NCBI RefSeq assembly: GCF_018919145.1
Contig: NZ_JAHLQJ010000001.1
Span: 372,001 to 436,000, forward strand
DNA: 64,000 nt
Origin: Paenibacillus brevis
Lineage (GTDB): Bacteria > Bacillota > Bacilli > Paenibacillales > Paenibacillaceae
Reading direction: 5' to 3'
A program made the position numbers and the translations under genes. Shown piece after piece: positions 8,552-18,046 of this stretch (the stretch's first letter is position 1; each line of letters begins with the position of its first letter). A model generated the notes under the pieces. That model was not told the origin of the DNA and did no database searches. It saw nothing but the letters and a program-made list of their open reading frames with translations.

Positions 8552-10396
8552 CTAGTACTTATACAGCCGCTCCTCTTCCTTCTCCCGGATCCAGACCTGC
8601 ATAAAGCCCGGCTCCCGGTTGTCCCAGGCATAATAAGGAACGAACCGGCACGGCTCACCGTTTCCATCCGTGCCTCGCAGCGTAGTAACGCCACCCAGCA
8701 GATCCTCCCGATGCTCGACCCGAAGCTTCCCATAGGCAGAAAATGTCATTTCATCGTAGCTCAGTCCGGGATGATCCTGCTGCTCGATGCAGTATACCAC
8801 CGGACCCCGCTGTATGGCGATCCGGCCTTTGTCGGCTTGCACTTCCTCGCGTGCGCGAATCAGCTCGACAGGCATATCAAGCTCAAGAAGAATCGTATCG
8901 CCTTCGGACCAATGCCGCTCAATCGAGAGATATCCGCGTTCTTCTAATGCTTCTACGCCGGATATCCATTCTCCTCCTATCCGGACGCGATAGCCCCTGC
9001 ACCAGCCGGGCACGCGCATTTGAACGGTAAACACACCGCTTGTCTCCGGGGATACCTCCAGCTCGACCGTCCCGCTCCATGGAAAGGAAGTACGCTGTTT
9101 CAATTGGACAGCGGTTCCGTTCTCCAGCTTAAGTTCCGCTTCACCTTGAATATATTGATTGACTACGATCCCTTTGGCTGTACGGGCATAGACATATTGT
9201 CCAATTGAAGGGAGAAAGCGGGCCAGATTCGTGGGGCAGCAGGAGGTATCGAACCAAGGCACACGATGATGATCCCCCTTCGAGGCGAGCGGATTCACAT
9301 AGAAGAACCGGTCCCCCGTTAAGGAAATACCCGCCAGCGCGCCGTTATACATTTCACGCTCGACCACATCCGCATACTTTCCTTCCCCGAACAACAGATT
9401 CATGCGGTGGTTCCAGAACACCATGGCGATGGCTGCGCAGGTCTCGCAATAAGCGGACTCATTCGGCAGATCAAAGTCTTCCGTGAACCCTTCATTATGA
9501 TGGGACGGTCCAATTCCTCCAGTCACGTACATATTGCGCTCCACCGTATGAGACCAGACACGCTGCAAGGCGCCTAGATAGGCAGGGTCTCCCGAGACAT
9601 GCACGGCATCGGCCATGCCGGAATACAGATACATGGCGCGAACAGCATGCCCTGTCACTTTCTCGATCTCCCGGACCGGAACATCGTCCTGACAGTAGGC
9701 AGGCCCCCACTCCGGCTTATCCCAGATCGCGCCCACACCATGCCCATGGCCCCGTTCTTCCATCAGCCAGTAGGCCAGTTTCCAATAGCGCTCTTCCCCC
9801 GTCGCCCGGTAGAGCTTGATCAGCGCCAGCTCGATTTCCTCATGCCCTTCCACCCAATGCCGCTTGTCCGGGCCGAAGGTGCGGTCATAATGGTCAGCCA
9901 GCCGGCAGGCAACATCCAGCAGCTGCCGTTTGCCGGTCGCTTCGTGATAAGCTACCGCGGCTTCGATCAGATGCCCGCCGTTGTACATTTCATGCTTCTC
10001 CATATCGCTCCACTTACTCTCCGGAGCAACCAGCGTATAGTACGTGGTGAGATAGCCGTCAGGCTCCTGCGCCGCCGCAATAAGCTCGATGATCCGGTCG
10101 GCTTCCCCTTCCAGCGCTGCATCCCGCTCCAGCATCAGCGAATAAGCCACCCCTTCGAGCACCTTATACACATCGGAATCGTTGAAGTAGATGCCTTCGA
10201 ACTCACCCTCGAGCAAGCCGCCGGCCTTGGCAAAATTATCGATCCGGCCCGTCTCCTCACATTTTGCCAAGCAGGTTGGCAGCGTCACCTTCTTCAAGCC
10301 TTCCAGCCGCGGCCGCCAGAACATATCCGTCATTTTCACCTTCGTAAAAGGCACTTCATGCCAGTTGCGCAGCTCCGATTGCTGTGCCTTCGTCAT
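8552..10396 (-). CDS. GH127 beta-L-arabinofuranosidase family protein
   Basis: This 614-residue protein matches the GH127 (formerly DUF1680) architecture: an N-terminal helical barrel followed by beta-sandwich domains. The zinc-cysteine active site of the founding enzyme HypBA1 (one Glu, one Cys, then a Cys-Cys pair) is matched here by Glu318 and Cys320 in YCETC and by Cys386-Cys387 in SCCPTN. There is no signal peptide, so it is intracellular. GH127 enzymes release beta-L-arabinofuranose from hydroxyproline-linked or pectic arabinans; some homologues have other specificities. The ATG at 10396 has GAGGGG upstream. It lies 21 bp after the MalG-type permease gene, in the same operon. Confidence 0.92.
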   Translation of the reverse strand: MTKAQQSELRNWHEVPFTKVKMTDMFWRPRLEGLKKVTLPTCLAKCEETGRIDNFAKAGGLLEGEFEGIYFNDSDVYKVLEGVAYSLMLERDAALEGEADRIIELIAAAQEPDGYLTTYYTLVAPESKWSDMEKHEMYNGGHLIEAAVAYHEATGKRQLLDVACRLADHYDRTFGPDKRHWVEGHEEIELALIKLYRATGEERYWKLAYWLMEERGHGHGVGAIWDKPEWGPAYCQDDVPVREIEKVTGHAVRAMYLYSGMADAVHVSGDPAYLGALQRVWSHTVERNMYVTGGIGPSHHNEGFTEDFDLPNESAYCETCAAIAMVFWNHRMNLLFGEGKYADVVEREMYNGALAGISLTGDRFFYVNPLASKGDHHRVPWFDTSCCPTNLARFLPSIGQYVYARTAKGIVVNQYIQGEAELKLENGTAVQLKQRTSFPWSGTVELEVSPETSGVFTVQMRVPGWCRGYRVRIGGEWISGVEALEERGYLSIERHWSEGDTILLELDMPVELIRAREEVQADKGRIAIQRGPVVYCIEQQDHPGLSYDEMTFSAYGKLRVEHREDLLGGVTTLRGTDGNGEPCRFVPYYAWDNREPGFMQVWIREKEEERLYKY

Positions 10397-10417
10397 TGTG
10401 CATTCCCCTCGCTTTCC

Positions 10418-11248
10418 TTATCCCTTCAGTCCCGTCAGCGTAATGCCTTCCAGGAAATAGCGCTGTCCGATCAAAAATACGACTACACATGGCAATACAA
10501 CCACCGCCGAGGCTGCCATAAGCAAATCCCATTGCGCATTATAAGTGCCTTGAAACATTTGCAGACCTAGAGCCAGTGTAAACAGCCGATCGCTCTTCAA
10601 GTAAATCAAAGGCCCCATAAAGTCATTCCAGGAGCCCAAAAAGCTGAACAAGGCAACGACAATAAGCGCGGAACGGCTGAGCGGAAAAATAATTTTCAAA
10701 TAAATCTTAAAATAAGAGGCTCCGTCCACGAATGCCGCCTCGTCGAAATCGCGCGGAATCGTTAAATAGAACTGTCTGAGCAGAAAGATATTAAAAATTC
10801 CCCCTCCGAAGTAAGCCGGTACGATCAGCGGATAGAGGGTGTCATAGAAGCCGAGCTCCTTCCATCCAAGAAAGCTGGGAATCATCGTTACCGCAAACGG
10901 AAGCATCATGCTGGTCATCAGAATCGCGAAGACGGTATCCCGGCCCTTCCATCGGATCCGCGAGAAGCCAAAGGCAGCAATGCTGCTTGTCGCGACCGTT
11001 CCGATCAATACGCCGAAGACGATAATGATCGTATTCTTAAAGAACACGTCAAACGGCAGGACGGTCAGCGCCTTGTGGAAATTGTCCCAATGAAACGGCT
11101 TCGGAATCCACTCGGGCGGCATCGTAAAGATTTGCGACAGGTCCATCAGCGAACTGCGTATGAGCCAGATAAACGGAACAATGAACATAACCGAAATCAG
11201 TACAAGAGCTGTATAACCTGCGGCCATCGCAAGCTTCGAGGTTCTCAT
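10418..11248 (-). CDS. Sugar ABC transporter permease, MalG/AraQ type
   Basis: This is a 276-residue permease with about six membrane helices and the EAA loop DEAAFVDGASYFKIYLKIIFP. It pairs with the MalF-type permease upstream, whose stop overlaps its start by 4 bp (ATGA), implying coupled translation. The length and C-terminal ending (LEGITLTGLKG) are typical of CUT1 MalG-like subunits. No ATPase gene is in the operon, so a shared MsmX-type ATPase is expected. Confidence 0.93.
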   Translation of the reverse strand: MRTSKLAMAAGYTALVLISVMFIVPFIWLIRSSLMDLSQIFTMPPEWIPKPFHWDNFHKALTVLPFDVFFKNTIIIVFGVLIGTVATSSIAAFGFSRIRWKGRDTVFAILMTSMMLPFAVTMIPSFLGWKELGFYDTLYPLIVPAYFGGGIFNIFLLRQFYLTIPRDFDEAAFVDGASYFKIYLKIIFPLSRSALIVVALFSFLGSWNDFMGPLIYLKSDRLFTLALGLQMFQGTYNAQWDLLMAASAVVVLPCVVVFLIGQRYFLEGITLTGLKG

Positions 11249-12132
11249 GGGCGCTCCCCTCCTTCATAGTAGACCCAGGACTTGGAGGTTCTAAAGATGA
11301 TATAAGTAAACACCATAATAATGATGAATAAAATCCATGCCAGTGCAGAGGCGTAGCCCATTTCGGTATCCCTGAAGCCAGTTCTCCAAAGGTAGAACAC
11401 ATAGAACAAGCTTCGGTTGTTCGGTCCGCCCTGGGTTAAAATATACGCTTCATTAAAGACCTGGAAGGAGCCGATGATGGTCATGATCGTATTGAAAAAC
11501 AACGTAGGCGTCACCATGGGTATGGTGATTTGGCGAAGCTTGCTGTACCAGCCTCCTCCGTCCACTTCGATTGCTTCGTAATAGGACTGGGGAATGCCCG
11601 ACAGACCCGCCAGAAAAATAATGACTGTGCTTCCGATTCCCCACAGCGTAGTCAGCACGACGGAAGGAATAACGCTGCCCTCCGCATATAGCCAATTGCT
11701 TGTCGGCAGATGCAGCCAGCTCAGCATGGAGTTCAATAATCCGAGATCCGGATTCATCAGCCACATCCAGATCATGGCCGACGCGATGGCCGGCACGATG
11801 CTCGGAAGGTAGATAATCGTCCGAAATATCGATCTTCCCTTCACGTTCATATTAAGTAATAAGGCTATAGCGAAAGATATAATGATAACCGCGGGCACCC
11901 GAAGAATCACAAAATAGAAGGTAACCCCTAAAGATTGATAGAACAGCTCATCCTCCCCAGAGAACAACCTCGCATAGTTGCTGAATCCGACAAAAGAAGT
12001 TTGATCTTTGAATACGTTGAAATCCGTTAAGCTCAGGACCAAGCTTGCAATCATCGGTCCCAAGGTGAAAATAACAAATCCGAGTATAGCCGGCGCCGTG
12101 AATAACAGTCCGTACCACAGTCCCTTTCGCAT
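11245..12132 (-). CDS. Sugar ABC transporter permease, MalF/AraP type
   Basis: This is a 295-residue CUT1 permease. The first helix is GLLFTAPAILGFVIFTLGP and the EAA loop reads YEAIEVDGGGWYSKLRQITIP. The ATG at 12132 follows GGGAGG. It sits 100 bp after the binding-protein gene and overlaps the next permease by 4 bp. With that binding protein and the GH127/GH43 genes it probably imports arabinose-containing oligosaccharides (inference from context). Confidence 0.93.
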   Translation of the reverse strand: MRKGLWYGLLFTAPAILGFVIFTLGPMIASLVLSLTDFNVFKDQTSFVGFSNYARLFSGEDELFYQSLGVTFYFVILRVPAVIIISFAIALLLNMNVKGRSIFRTIIYLPSIVPAIASAMIWMWLMNPDLGLLNSMLSWLHLPTSNWLYAEGSVIPSVVLTTLWGIGSTVIIFLAGLSGIPQSYYEAIEVDGGGWYSKLRQITIPMVTPTLFFNTIMTIIGSFQVFNEAYILTQGGPNNRSLFYVFYLWRTGFRDTEMGYASALAWILFIIIMVFTYIIFRTSKSWVYYEGGERP

Positions 12133-12232
12133 TTCTGCCTCCCATCCCGAAGCTGCCGACTAAGAAGACGACGGTCCGCAAGCAGAACGTCGCCTTCCCG
12201 TCACAGCATTCGTTGCATCCACAGGGGATTGA

Positions 12233-13639
12233 CTACTTGATGTCCCGACGCCCTTGAACTTGTTCTTGTGCCTTGGCGGCGATTGAATCCATCGCTTCCT
12301 GCGCCGTCTGCTGGCCAAGCCATACTTTATCCAAGGCAGGATTGACGATATCCATAATCTTGTTGAAGTTCTTCACATAGCCGGTAGGCGTCTGATGGCC
12401 CTTCGTCAGGATGACTTCGACGATGGCGTCATTATAGCCCGAAGGCCGTGCATCCAGGTTCTCGGTCCATTTGGCAAGCATATCCGAATCGGTGTACCAA
12501 TTCTTGTATGACGGCATCCAGGTGCCGCTCGTAATCATCTCGATCGAGGCCTCAGGATCGATCAAGGCCTTCATCAGCTCCCAGGCTTCTTCCGGGTGCT
12601 TCGTGGACTTGAACATCGAGAACATACCGCAGACGACGGTCGTTACCGGTTCTTTCAGAACAGGCATGACCCCTACGTTGAAGTTGAAATTCGACTGTGC
12701 CAGTCCAGCGGTTGCCCATTGCCCGTCAATCGCCATAGCGACCTTCTTCGTCTGGAGCGCCACGTTGGTTGCCGGAATATTCTTTGCCTGCACAGGGGAA
12801 GGCGACACATGATGCACGTTCATCATGTCCGATATTTTCTGCAGCGCTTCTACCGCAGCCGGCTGATTTAGAGCGAAGCTCTTGCCGTCCTCCGAGACGA
12901 AGTCTCCGCCATTGGAGTAAATGAAATTGCTGTACACGCCCCACCAAGTCGAGACGCTGACCCCGTACTGCTTAATATTCTTAGGGTCAAAGTTCGGATC
13001 ATCGGCCGTTCTCCCCTTCGAATCGACAGTCAGCTTCTTGGCCACCTCGATGAACTCATCCCAGGTCCAGGCTTCGGACAGCTTGCTAGGAGGAGGCTCG
13101 ATTCCGGCGTCCTTGAAAATGTCCTCATTGTAGAACAAGCCGAAGGATTCCGGTCCGGGTCCGATACCGATCACATTGCCCGGCTCCAGTGAATATATAA
13201 TGTTCGGAACAAGACTGTCCACGTTGATAAATTCATCTTTATCGAGGAACTCTTGGAGATTATAGAACTTCCCTTGCTCTGCGAGTGGAAAAGCGATACT
13301 GGCCGATTCCATCATCGCGATATCCGGCACGTCGTTACCCGCTACCATCGTCGTCAATTTCGTGTCATAATCAGCGGCGATATGCTGCAGATCGACCTTA
13401 ATATTCGGGAATTTTTCTTCAAAACGCTTAATGCCGAATTTGTAGGCCGCGACTTCTTCCGGCGAACCCCATACGGTCATGCGCAGTGTGATGTTCTCCT
13501 TCGAACCGGCTTCGCCGGATGATCCCGAAGGCGAGGATGAGTCGCTGTTCGCGCCCGGCTTGCCGCAAGCGGTCATGACGGTAACGAACACAAGTACCAA
13601 AGCGACGAGGACCAAGACCGACTTCTTTTGTCGTTTCAT
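12233..13639 (-). CDS. Sugar-binding lipoprotein of family 1
   Basis: This 468-residue binding protein has a type II signal with lipobox VMTAC (Cys about 25), a Ser/Gly/Asn-rich linker, and a maltose-binding-protein-like fold with motifs VDLQHIAADYDTKL and EAWELMKALIDPEAS. It is the first transport gene of the operon driven by the YesMN pair. A near-consensus cre sequence lies about 72 bp upstream at 13711-13724, which suggests CcpA control. Confidence 0.92.
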   Translation of the reverse strand: MKRQKKSVLVLVALVLVFVTVMTACGKPGANSDSSSPSGSSGEAGSKENITLRMTVWGSPEEVAAYKFGIKRFEEKFPNIKVDLQHIAADYDTKLTTMVAGNDVPDIAMMESASIAFPLAEQGKFYNLQEFLDKDEFINVDSLVPNIIYSLEPGNVIGIGPGPESFGLFYNEDIFKDAGIEPPPSKLSEAWTWDEFIEVAKKLTVDSKGRTADDPNFDPKNIKQYGVSVSTWWGVYSNFIYSNGGDFVSEDGKSFALNQPAAVEALQKISDMMNVHHVSPSPVQAKNIPATNVALQTKKVAMAIDGQWATAGLAQSNFNFNVGVMPVLKEPVTTVVCGMFSMFKSTKHPEEAWELMKALIDPEASIEMITSGTWMPSYKNWYTDSDMLAKWTENLDARPSGYNDAIVEVILTKGHQTPTGYVKNFNKIMDIVNPALDKVWLGQQTAQEAMDSIAAKAQEQVQGRRDIK

Positions 13640-13710
13640 TTTCTGAACCCCTCTCGATTACATCCTTGAATTCATAGCTGCAGTCTATGATGACTTGATT
13701 ATAGATTCTA

Positions 13711-13724
13711 GGGTAGCGCTTACA
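13711..13724 (-). promoter_or_regulatory. Probable CcpA cre site upstream of the sugar-binding lipoprotein gene
   Basis: On the minus strand the sequence is TGTAAGCGCTACCC, which matches 13 of the 14 positions of the Bacillus cre consensus TGWAANCGNTNNCA. It lies between the two-component genes and the transport operon, where catabolite repression would be expected. The match is by eye and the last base deviates. Confidence 0.5.
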
Positions 13725-13751
13725 TAACCCGAAGGTCTTTGGAATGGTGGA

Positions 13752-15530
13752 CTAATTTTGGGGATGCAGCGGAAGCCGGATCAAGACGCTTGTCCCCGAC
13801 CCCGGTGCGGAGCTGATCGAGATGCCGTATTCCCCGCCATACATCAATTGGATCCGGGCTATCATGTTCTTGATGCCGATCGAAGAAGACTCCTGATACA
13901 AAATGGCATGTACCGTATCCTCGCTCATTCCCCGCCCATTATCGGCAATTTCGTAATGCCTGGTATCGTCTTCGATCCAGCCGCGAATCCGAATAACGCC
14001 CCCTGTCTCCATCTGATCGAAGCCGTGCAGGATCGCATTTTCAACAAAGGGCTGAAACAGCAGGCGCGGAACCTTATATTCATACAGCTGCGGGTCAATC
14101 TCATAGCTCACCGCAAACTTATCCTCAAACCGGGCCCCCATGATGTAAAAATAATTGCTCATCCACTCCGTCTCCTCCGACAAATGAACGGCTCCCCAGT
14201 CCTTTCTCGACGTGTAATGCAGCATATTGGATAAGCAGACGAGCATTTTGCTGAGCTCCTTCTGCCCGTTCTCGATGGCTGTCCAATTCATGACGTTCAG
14301 CGTATTGTACAGGAAATGCGGGTTCATCTGCATACTTAGCGCCTGAATCTCCGCCTCCTGCTCCCTCAGCTTAATCTCATAATTTTCCGTTACCAGAAGC
14401 CGGATTTGTTCATTCATGCGGTTGAAGCGGTGCAGCAAAATACCGAACTCGTCATTACTGTGATACGCGACCTGGGTCTGGAAGTCGCCTCCCCCTACGG
14501 AACGCATAGCGCCTAGCAGCTTCTTGATCGGATTTGTAATCCGGTCCGCCATAAAATAAGCAAACACCATGGCCAGGATGCCCATAACGACGACCATAAG
14601 CAAGCTCGACGTCCGGATGACCGGCACCAGGCTGCTCACCAGCGTCGATTCCGGCGTCCACACTACCGAGATCCAGCCGGTAACCGCCGAACGATCGAAG
14701 CAGACGATGACCGCCTCTCCATCGAGCGTCATTCTCAGTGTGCCGCTATTCTCCCGCTGCACCCGCTCCAGCCAGGGTTCTTTATATTGCTGCGCAACTT
14801 TCCCGGGATCGCTGCTCGCGACGACTTGGTAATCCGCATTCATCACCAAATAGCGGGAGTTTTCAGGAAAGCTGTCCTCATAGAGGGACCTTAAGGCTTC
14901 CAATTTGAAACTGATCGTGAGGACAGGTCGCTCCACCCCCGGAGCCATCTTTTCAAGTGTCGTGTTATTCAGATAGGAGAAGTCCAGATACCGGGTCGCA
15001 GAGAATAAATGGCGAAAATCCAGCTTGCCCCCCTGCAAATAAGGCTGATCAAACATGTCTACGAAATCATAGGTGGGATACCAGACGATTTTGCCCCCGG
15101 CCTCCTGTGCCTTGTGATACACATCGGATTGCGTAGGATCCCCTTGCGGCAGCATCTGTCCAAAGGTGAAATAGGATGTCCATAACTGATAAGCATAAAC
15201 ATCCTCGTTCAACGTGAAATATTTGCTCAGCACCGAAGAGACCTGGCGGTCCGCATCGAAAATATCCGCTTCGTTAGTGGGATCCAGATTACTGAATACG
15301 CGAAACAGGTCCTTATCTACGAAGAGGGCCAAGCTATTCTGCTCTATGATTCCCAGCTTCGTATCCATGAGCGCATTGTTCTTCTTCACGATCTCGTACA
15401 CATTTCGCTGCGCCTGCTCTGTTACCACTTGCAGACTCGTCCGATAATACACAACTCCGAGCAAGATGAGCGGAACCGCGATCAGAAAAATATAGCTTGC
15501 CAAAATTCGCGAGCGAAAAGTTGTCTTCAT
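13752..15530 (-). CDS. Sensor histidine kinase, YesM family
   Basis: This 592-residue membrane kinase has an N-terminal helix (about 10-30), a large extracytoplasmic Cache-like sensor (about 35-300), a second helix (about 308-328), a HAMP linker, then a His_kinase domain with the phospho-acceptor His405 in QMNPHFLYNT and an HATPase domain with the N box ENAILHGFDQ and the G box DNGRGMSEDT. YesM kinases sense extracellular sugars or transporter state and signal to a YesN partner. Its start overlaps the stop of the response regulator gene by 4 bp. Confidence 0.95.
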   Translation of the reverse strand: MKTTFRSRILASYIFLIAVPLILLGVVYYRTSLQVVTEQAQRNVYEIVKKNNALMDTKLGIIEQNSLALFVDKDLFRVFSNLDPTNEADIFDADRQVSSVLSKYFTLNEDVYAYQLWTSYFTFGQMLPQGDPTQSDVYHKAQEAGGKIVWYPTYDFVDMFDQPYLQGGKLDFRHLFSATRYLDFSYLNNTTLEKMAPGVERPVLTISFKLEALRSLYEDSFPENSRYLVMNADYQVVASSDPGKVAQQYKEPWLERVQRENSGTLRMTLDGEAVIVCFDRSAVTGWISVVWTPESTLVSSLVPVIRTSSLLMVVVMGILAMVFAYFMADRITNPIKKLLGAMRSVGGGDFQTQVAYHSNDEFGILLHRFNRMNEQIRLLVTENYEIKLREQEAEIQALSMQMNPHFLYNTLNVMNWTAIENGQKELSKMLVCLSNMLHYTSRKDWGAVHLSEETEWMSNYFYIMGARFEDKFAVSYEIDPQLYEYKVPRLLFQPFVENAILHGFDQMETGGVIRIRGWIEDDTRHYEIADNGRGMSEDTVHAILYQESSSIGIKNMIARIQLMYGGEYGISISSAPGSGTSVLIRLPLHPQN

Positions 15531-17122
15531 TCCATACGCTTCCTTTCCGGAAGTGAAGTATGCTTATAGGCTTCTGGCGATATGCCGTGATGCTTCTTGA
15601 ATACGCGGCAAAAATATTTTGTATCCTGATATCCGCATTCCGCGGAGATTTCATAAATTCTGAGCTTATTCTCCGCGAGCAATTCCTTGGCCCGGCCCAT
15701 TCGGATAGCCGTGACATGCTCGGAGAAGGTCCTTCCCGTCTTATTCTTGATGAATGTGCTGAAATAGGACGGATTAAAGAAAAAGTGAGCCGCAGCCCGC
15801 TCGAGCGTTAAATCCTCCTTTATATGTTCCTGGATCCATCTCAAGCAATTGGCAACGATAATCTCGTTCTTGTCCTGCTGGGATTGCCTAAGCGCATGAT
15901 GAACTTCCCTCAGGCTGAGCTCCAGCCGGTCCATGAGCTCTTCATACGATTCGCAGCCTTGGACAAGCGCCGAAGCCATCTGCGTAAGCTGCCTGCTTAC
16001 TCTCTGATCCACAAGCTCGTGAATTCTGCTCTTGAGCTTAACGAGCAGAAGAGAAGCCTGTTCCTTGATCAGCGCAGGCTGTGCATGCCCGGCATCCGAT
16101 AACCGCTCGAAGGCCGTCCTGCAGCGATCGATCGCAGGCTCGGGCTTATTGTCCAGCAGTGCTTCGAATAGCCTCTCCGAATCCACCGGGATCGGTTGAC
16201 GGGAACTGCGCGGCTGATCATACAGGAACAGCCCCTCCCAACAGGCAAAGAAATTATGCTCATTGGCTTCCCGGGCCGCCCGATACGCTTGAGGTCCTTC
16301 GTCGGCGATTGACTCGCAATACGAGCTGACTCCTTGCGTCAACTGTCCGTTTCTGGACAGTTCTGCGGAGAGGGAGAGGGCGATTGAACGGATCAACGCC
16401 TCCAGGGACGGGGCTAACGGAAGCGTTCGAACAATCGTTACCGCGCGCAGTGTTTGATCCTGAAAGCCGCTTCGGGGAATCGTCAACGCCTTCCCCAGCT
16501 TCAACCAGCCTTGTTCCAGACATTGCAAATAGGCAAGCTCGCCGATATTCTCTTCGTCGGCCCCGGCGGTCCTTAGCTCGGAATAGATAACCAGTCCCCC
16601 GCCCTGCAGCCAGCCCATCTTGTCTATCTCCTCTTGCTCGTACAGCGTCAAGCTCCCGCTCAGCCAGGACAGATACAGCCTGCTGCGGTAAGCCGAGGAA
16701 GCAAGGGTCAGCCGTTGCTTCAATTCCTCCGCCTCCCTGCGCCTAAGCGACTCGATACTGAGCTGAAGCTCGATCCGGTCGAGTAAACGTTCCACGTTCT
16801 CGACTTCCACCGGCTTCAATAAATAATCATAAGCGCCATGGCGGATTGCCTTCTGCGCGTACTCAAACAAATTGTAAGCGGATACCATTACAACTTTAGT
16901 AATGATCCGTTCTTCTTTAAGCTTCTCCAGAAAGGCCAGTCCATCCATGCGGGGCATCCGGATATCCGTCAGGATTACTTGGGGGCAGTCCAGCCGGGCC
17001 TGCTCCAGCGCAGCGATGCCGTCCTTTGCAGCCGTGACCTCAGCATCCGGCCGCAATTGTTGAATTAGACTCATCATTCCTCTCAGGTGCCTTGGCTCAT
17101 CATCTACGATCAGTATTTTCAA
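15527..17122 (-). CDS. Response regulator, YesN family (receiver plus AraC-type HTH)
   Basis: This 531-residue regulator has a receiver domain (1-120) with the acidic pocket at Asp7-Asp8, the phosphorylation site Asp53 in ILTDIRMPRMDG, and a conserved Lys in LLKPVE. A long helical middle segment follows, then an AraC-type double HTH at the C-terminus (FIKNKTGRTFSEHVTAIRM and YQDTKYFCRVFKKHHG). The TTG start at 17122 has GGGAGG upstream. It is the first gene of the cluster and probably activates the binding-protein operon downstream. Confidence 0.95.
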   Translation of the reverse strand: MKILIVDDEPRHLRGMMSLIQQLRPDAEVTAAKDGIAALEQARLDCPQVILTDIRMPRMDGLAFLEKLKEERIITKVVMVSAYNLFEYAQKAIRHGAYDYLLKPVEVENVERLLDRIELQLSIESLRRREAEELKQRLTLASSAYRSRLYLSWLSGSLTLYEQEEIDKMGWLQGGGLVIYSELRTAGADEENIGELAYLQCLEQGWLKLGKALTIPRSGFQDQTLRAVTIVRTLPLAPSLEALIRSIALSLSAELSRNGQLTQGVSSYCESIADEGPQAYRAAREANEHNFFACWEGLFLYDQPRSSRQPIPVDSERLFEALLDNKPEPAIDRCRTAFERLSDAGHAQPALIKEQASLLLVKLKSRIHELVDQRVSRQLTQMASALVQGCESYEELMDRLELSLREVHHALRQSQQDKNEIIVANCLRWIQEHIKEDLTLERAAAHFFFNPSYFSTFIKNKTGRTFSEHVTAIRMGRAKELLAENKLRIYEISAECGYQDTKYFCRVFKKHHGISPEAYKHTSLPERKRME

Positions 17123-17197
17123 CCGCTTAACCTCCCAGTCTGATTTATCTGTTCGTCGTTAATATATTAAGTTAAACTTTAAGCTTATATAAAAAAA

Positions 17198-17220
17198 ACG
17201 CCTTCACATAAGTGGGGCGT
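17198..17220 (-). terminator. Terminator after the papain-like amidase gene
   Basis: On the minus strand a GC-rich stem (ACGCC pairing with GGCGT, extended inward by CACTT/AAGTG pairing) is followed by eight T residues. It lies just past the stop of the 17230-17820 gene. Confidence 0.75.
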
Positions 17221-17229
17221 ATAGGTTCA

Positions 17230-17820
17230 TTATATAATGCTGCATCCGGAATTCAACAGAGTATTAATGTTAGAAAGGTGGATTATTTTTGTTTGATATT
17301 CCTCGATCTTGCCTTCAAAGAGCAATCGGCAGTCAGCGAAATGCGGCAGCTCGCCCGGTTCGATCAGAGAAGGATCCTTGACATGATCCATCACCTTGCC
17401 TTCAATGAAGACAGAGGCTACAAACTGCGAGCAGAAGAAAGCATGCTCCCTCTTGGTCGGTGTATTAAGCATCACGCCAAATAATCCTATGAAATTGTAG
17501 CGGTACCGCTCTTGTTGAGCGGCAATACGCTGGACATACCGATACATTCTTTGGTATTGATCAGGAGTAACAGACAGCGCGTAGACGGCACATGCCGCCT
17601 CCTTAAAAAGCTCTGAATGAAGATCTTCCCGGACGAATCCTCCTATAAAGGGATTGTATGCGATTTTCCGCCCAAAACTGTATACCTCGGTCATTTCGGC
17701 ATCAAATGCGACGGATGCATGATTATAAGGCTGTCCTGTGTAACACTTAATCAGCCTGGTCAGCACCGTCCCCGTATCCGATAGAAGAAGATATATGGTC
17801 CGTTCCTTAGTAGTCATCAT
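17230..17820 (-). CDS. Permuted papain-like (NlpC/P60 superfamily) cysteine hydrolase, YiiX/DUF830-like
   Basis: This is a 196-residue protein with no signal peptide. Its order of catalytic residues, His34 in YNHASVAFD first and Cys130 in FFCSQFVA later, is that of the permuted NlpC/P60 (LRAT-like) group. Such enzymes cleave amide or thioester bonds in peptides or lipids; most bacterial members are uncharacterised. It follows the small XRE regulator gene by 6 bp and may share a transcript with it and DUF2975. No substrate can be named. Confidence 0.75.
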   Translation of the reverse strand: MMTTKERTIYLLLSDTGTVLTRLIKCYTGQPYNHASVAFDAEMTEVYSFGRKIAYNPFIGGFVREDLHSELFKEAACAVYALSVTPDQYQRMYRYVQRIAAQQERYRYNFIGLFGVMLNTPTKREHAFFCSQFVASVFIEGKVMDHVKDPSLIEPGELPHFADCRLLFEGKIEEYQTKIIHLSNINTLLNSGCSII

Positions 17821-17826
17821 ACCCCG

Positions 17827-18045
17827 CTACTCCTCATCCTGATATTCCAGAATATCTCCGGGCTGGCATTCCAGCGCCTGACAAATCGCCTCCAGCGTAG
17901 AGAACCGGATCGCTTTCGCCTTGCCGTTCTTCAGAATAGAGAGGTTCGCCATGGTGATTCCAACCCGTTCCGACAGCTCTGTAACGCTCATCTTTCGCTT
18001 TGCCAACATTACGTCAAGATTAATTATGATCCCCATTGTCTTCAC
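17827..18045 (-). CDS. Small XRE-family regulator (Cro/CI helix-turn-helix, YozG-like)
   Basis: This 72-residue protein is nearly all one helix-turn-helix domain: KRKMSVTELSERVGITMANLSILKNGKAKAIR, followed by FSTLEAICQALECQPGDIL. It lies directly after the DUF2975 gene (1-bp gap), the common genomic pairing in which the regulator and membrane partner form one transcript. It may bind the palindromic sequence seen upstream at 18551-18750 (inference). Confidence 0.9.
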   Translation of the reverse strand: MKTMGIIINLDVMLAKRKMSVTELSERVGITMANLSILKNGKAKAIRFSTLEAICQALECQPGDILEYQDEE

Positions 18046-18046
18046 C

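Noticed and set aside
9599..10570. A 323-codon plus-strand frame opposite GH127
   Set aside because: It is antisense to a well-supported enzyme gene and has no recognisable domain or ribosome binding site.
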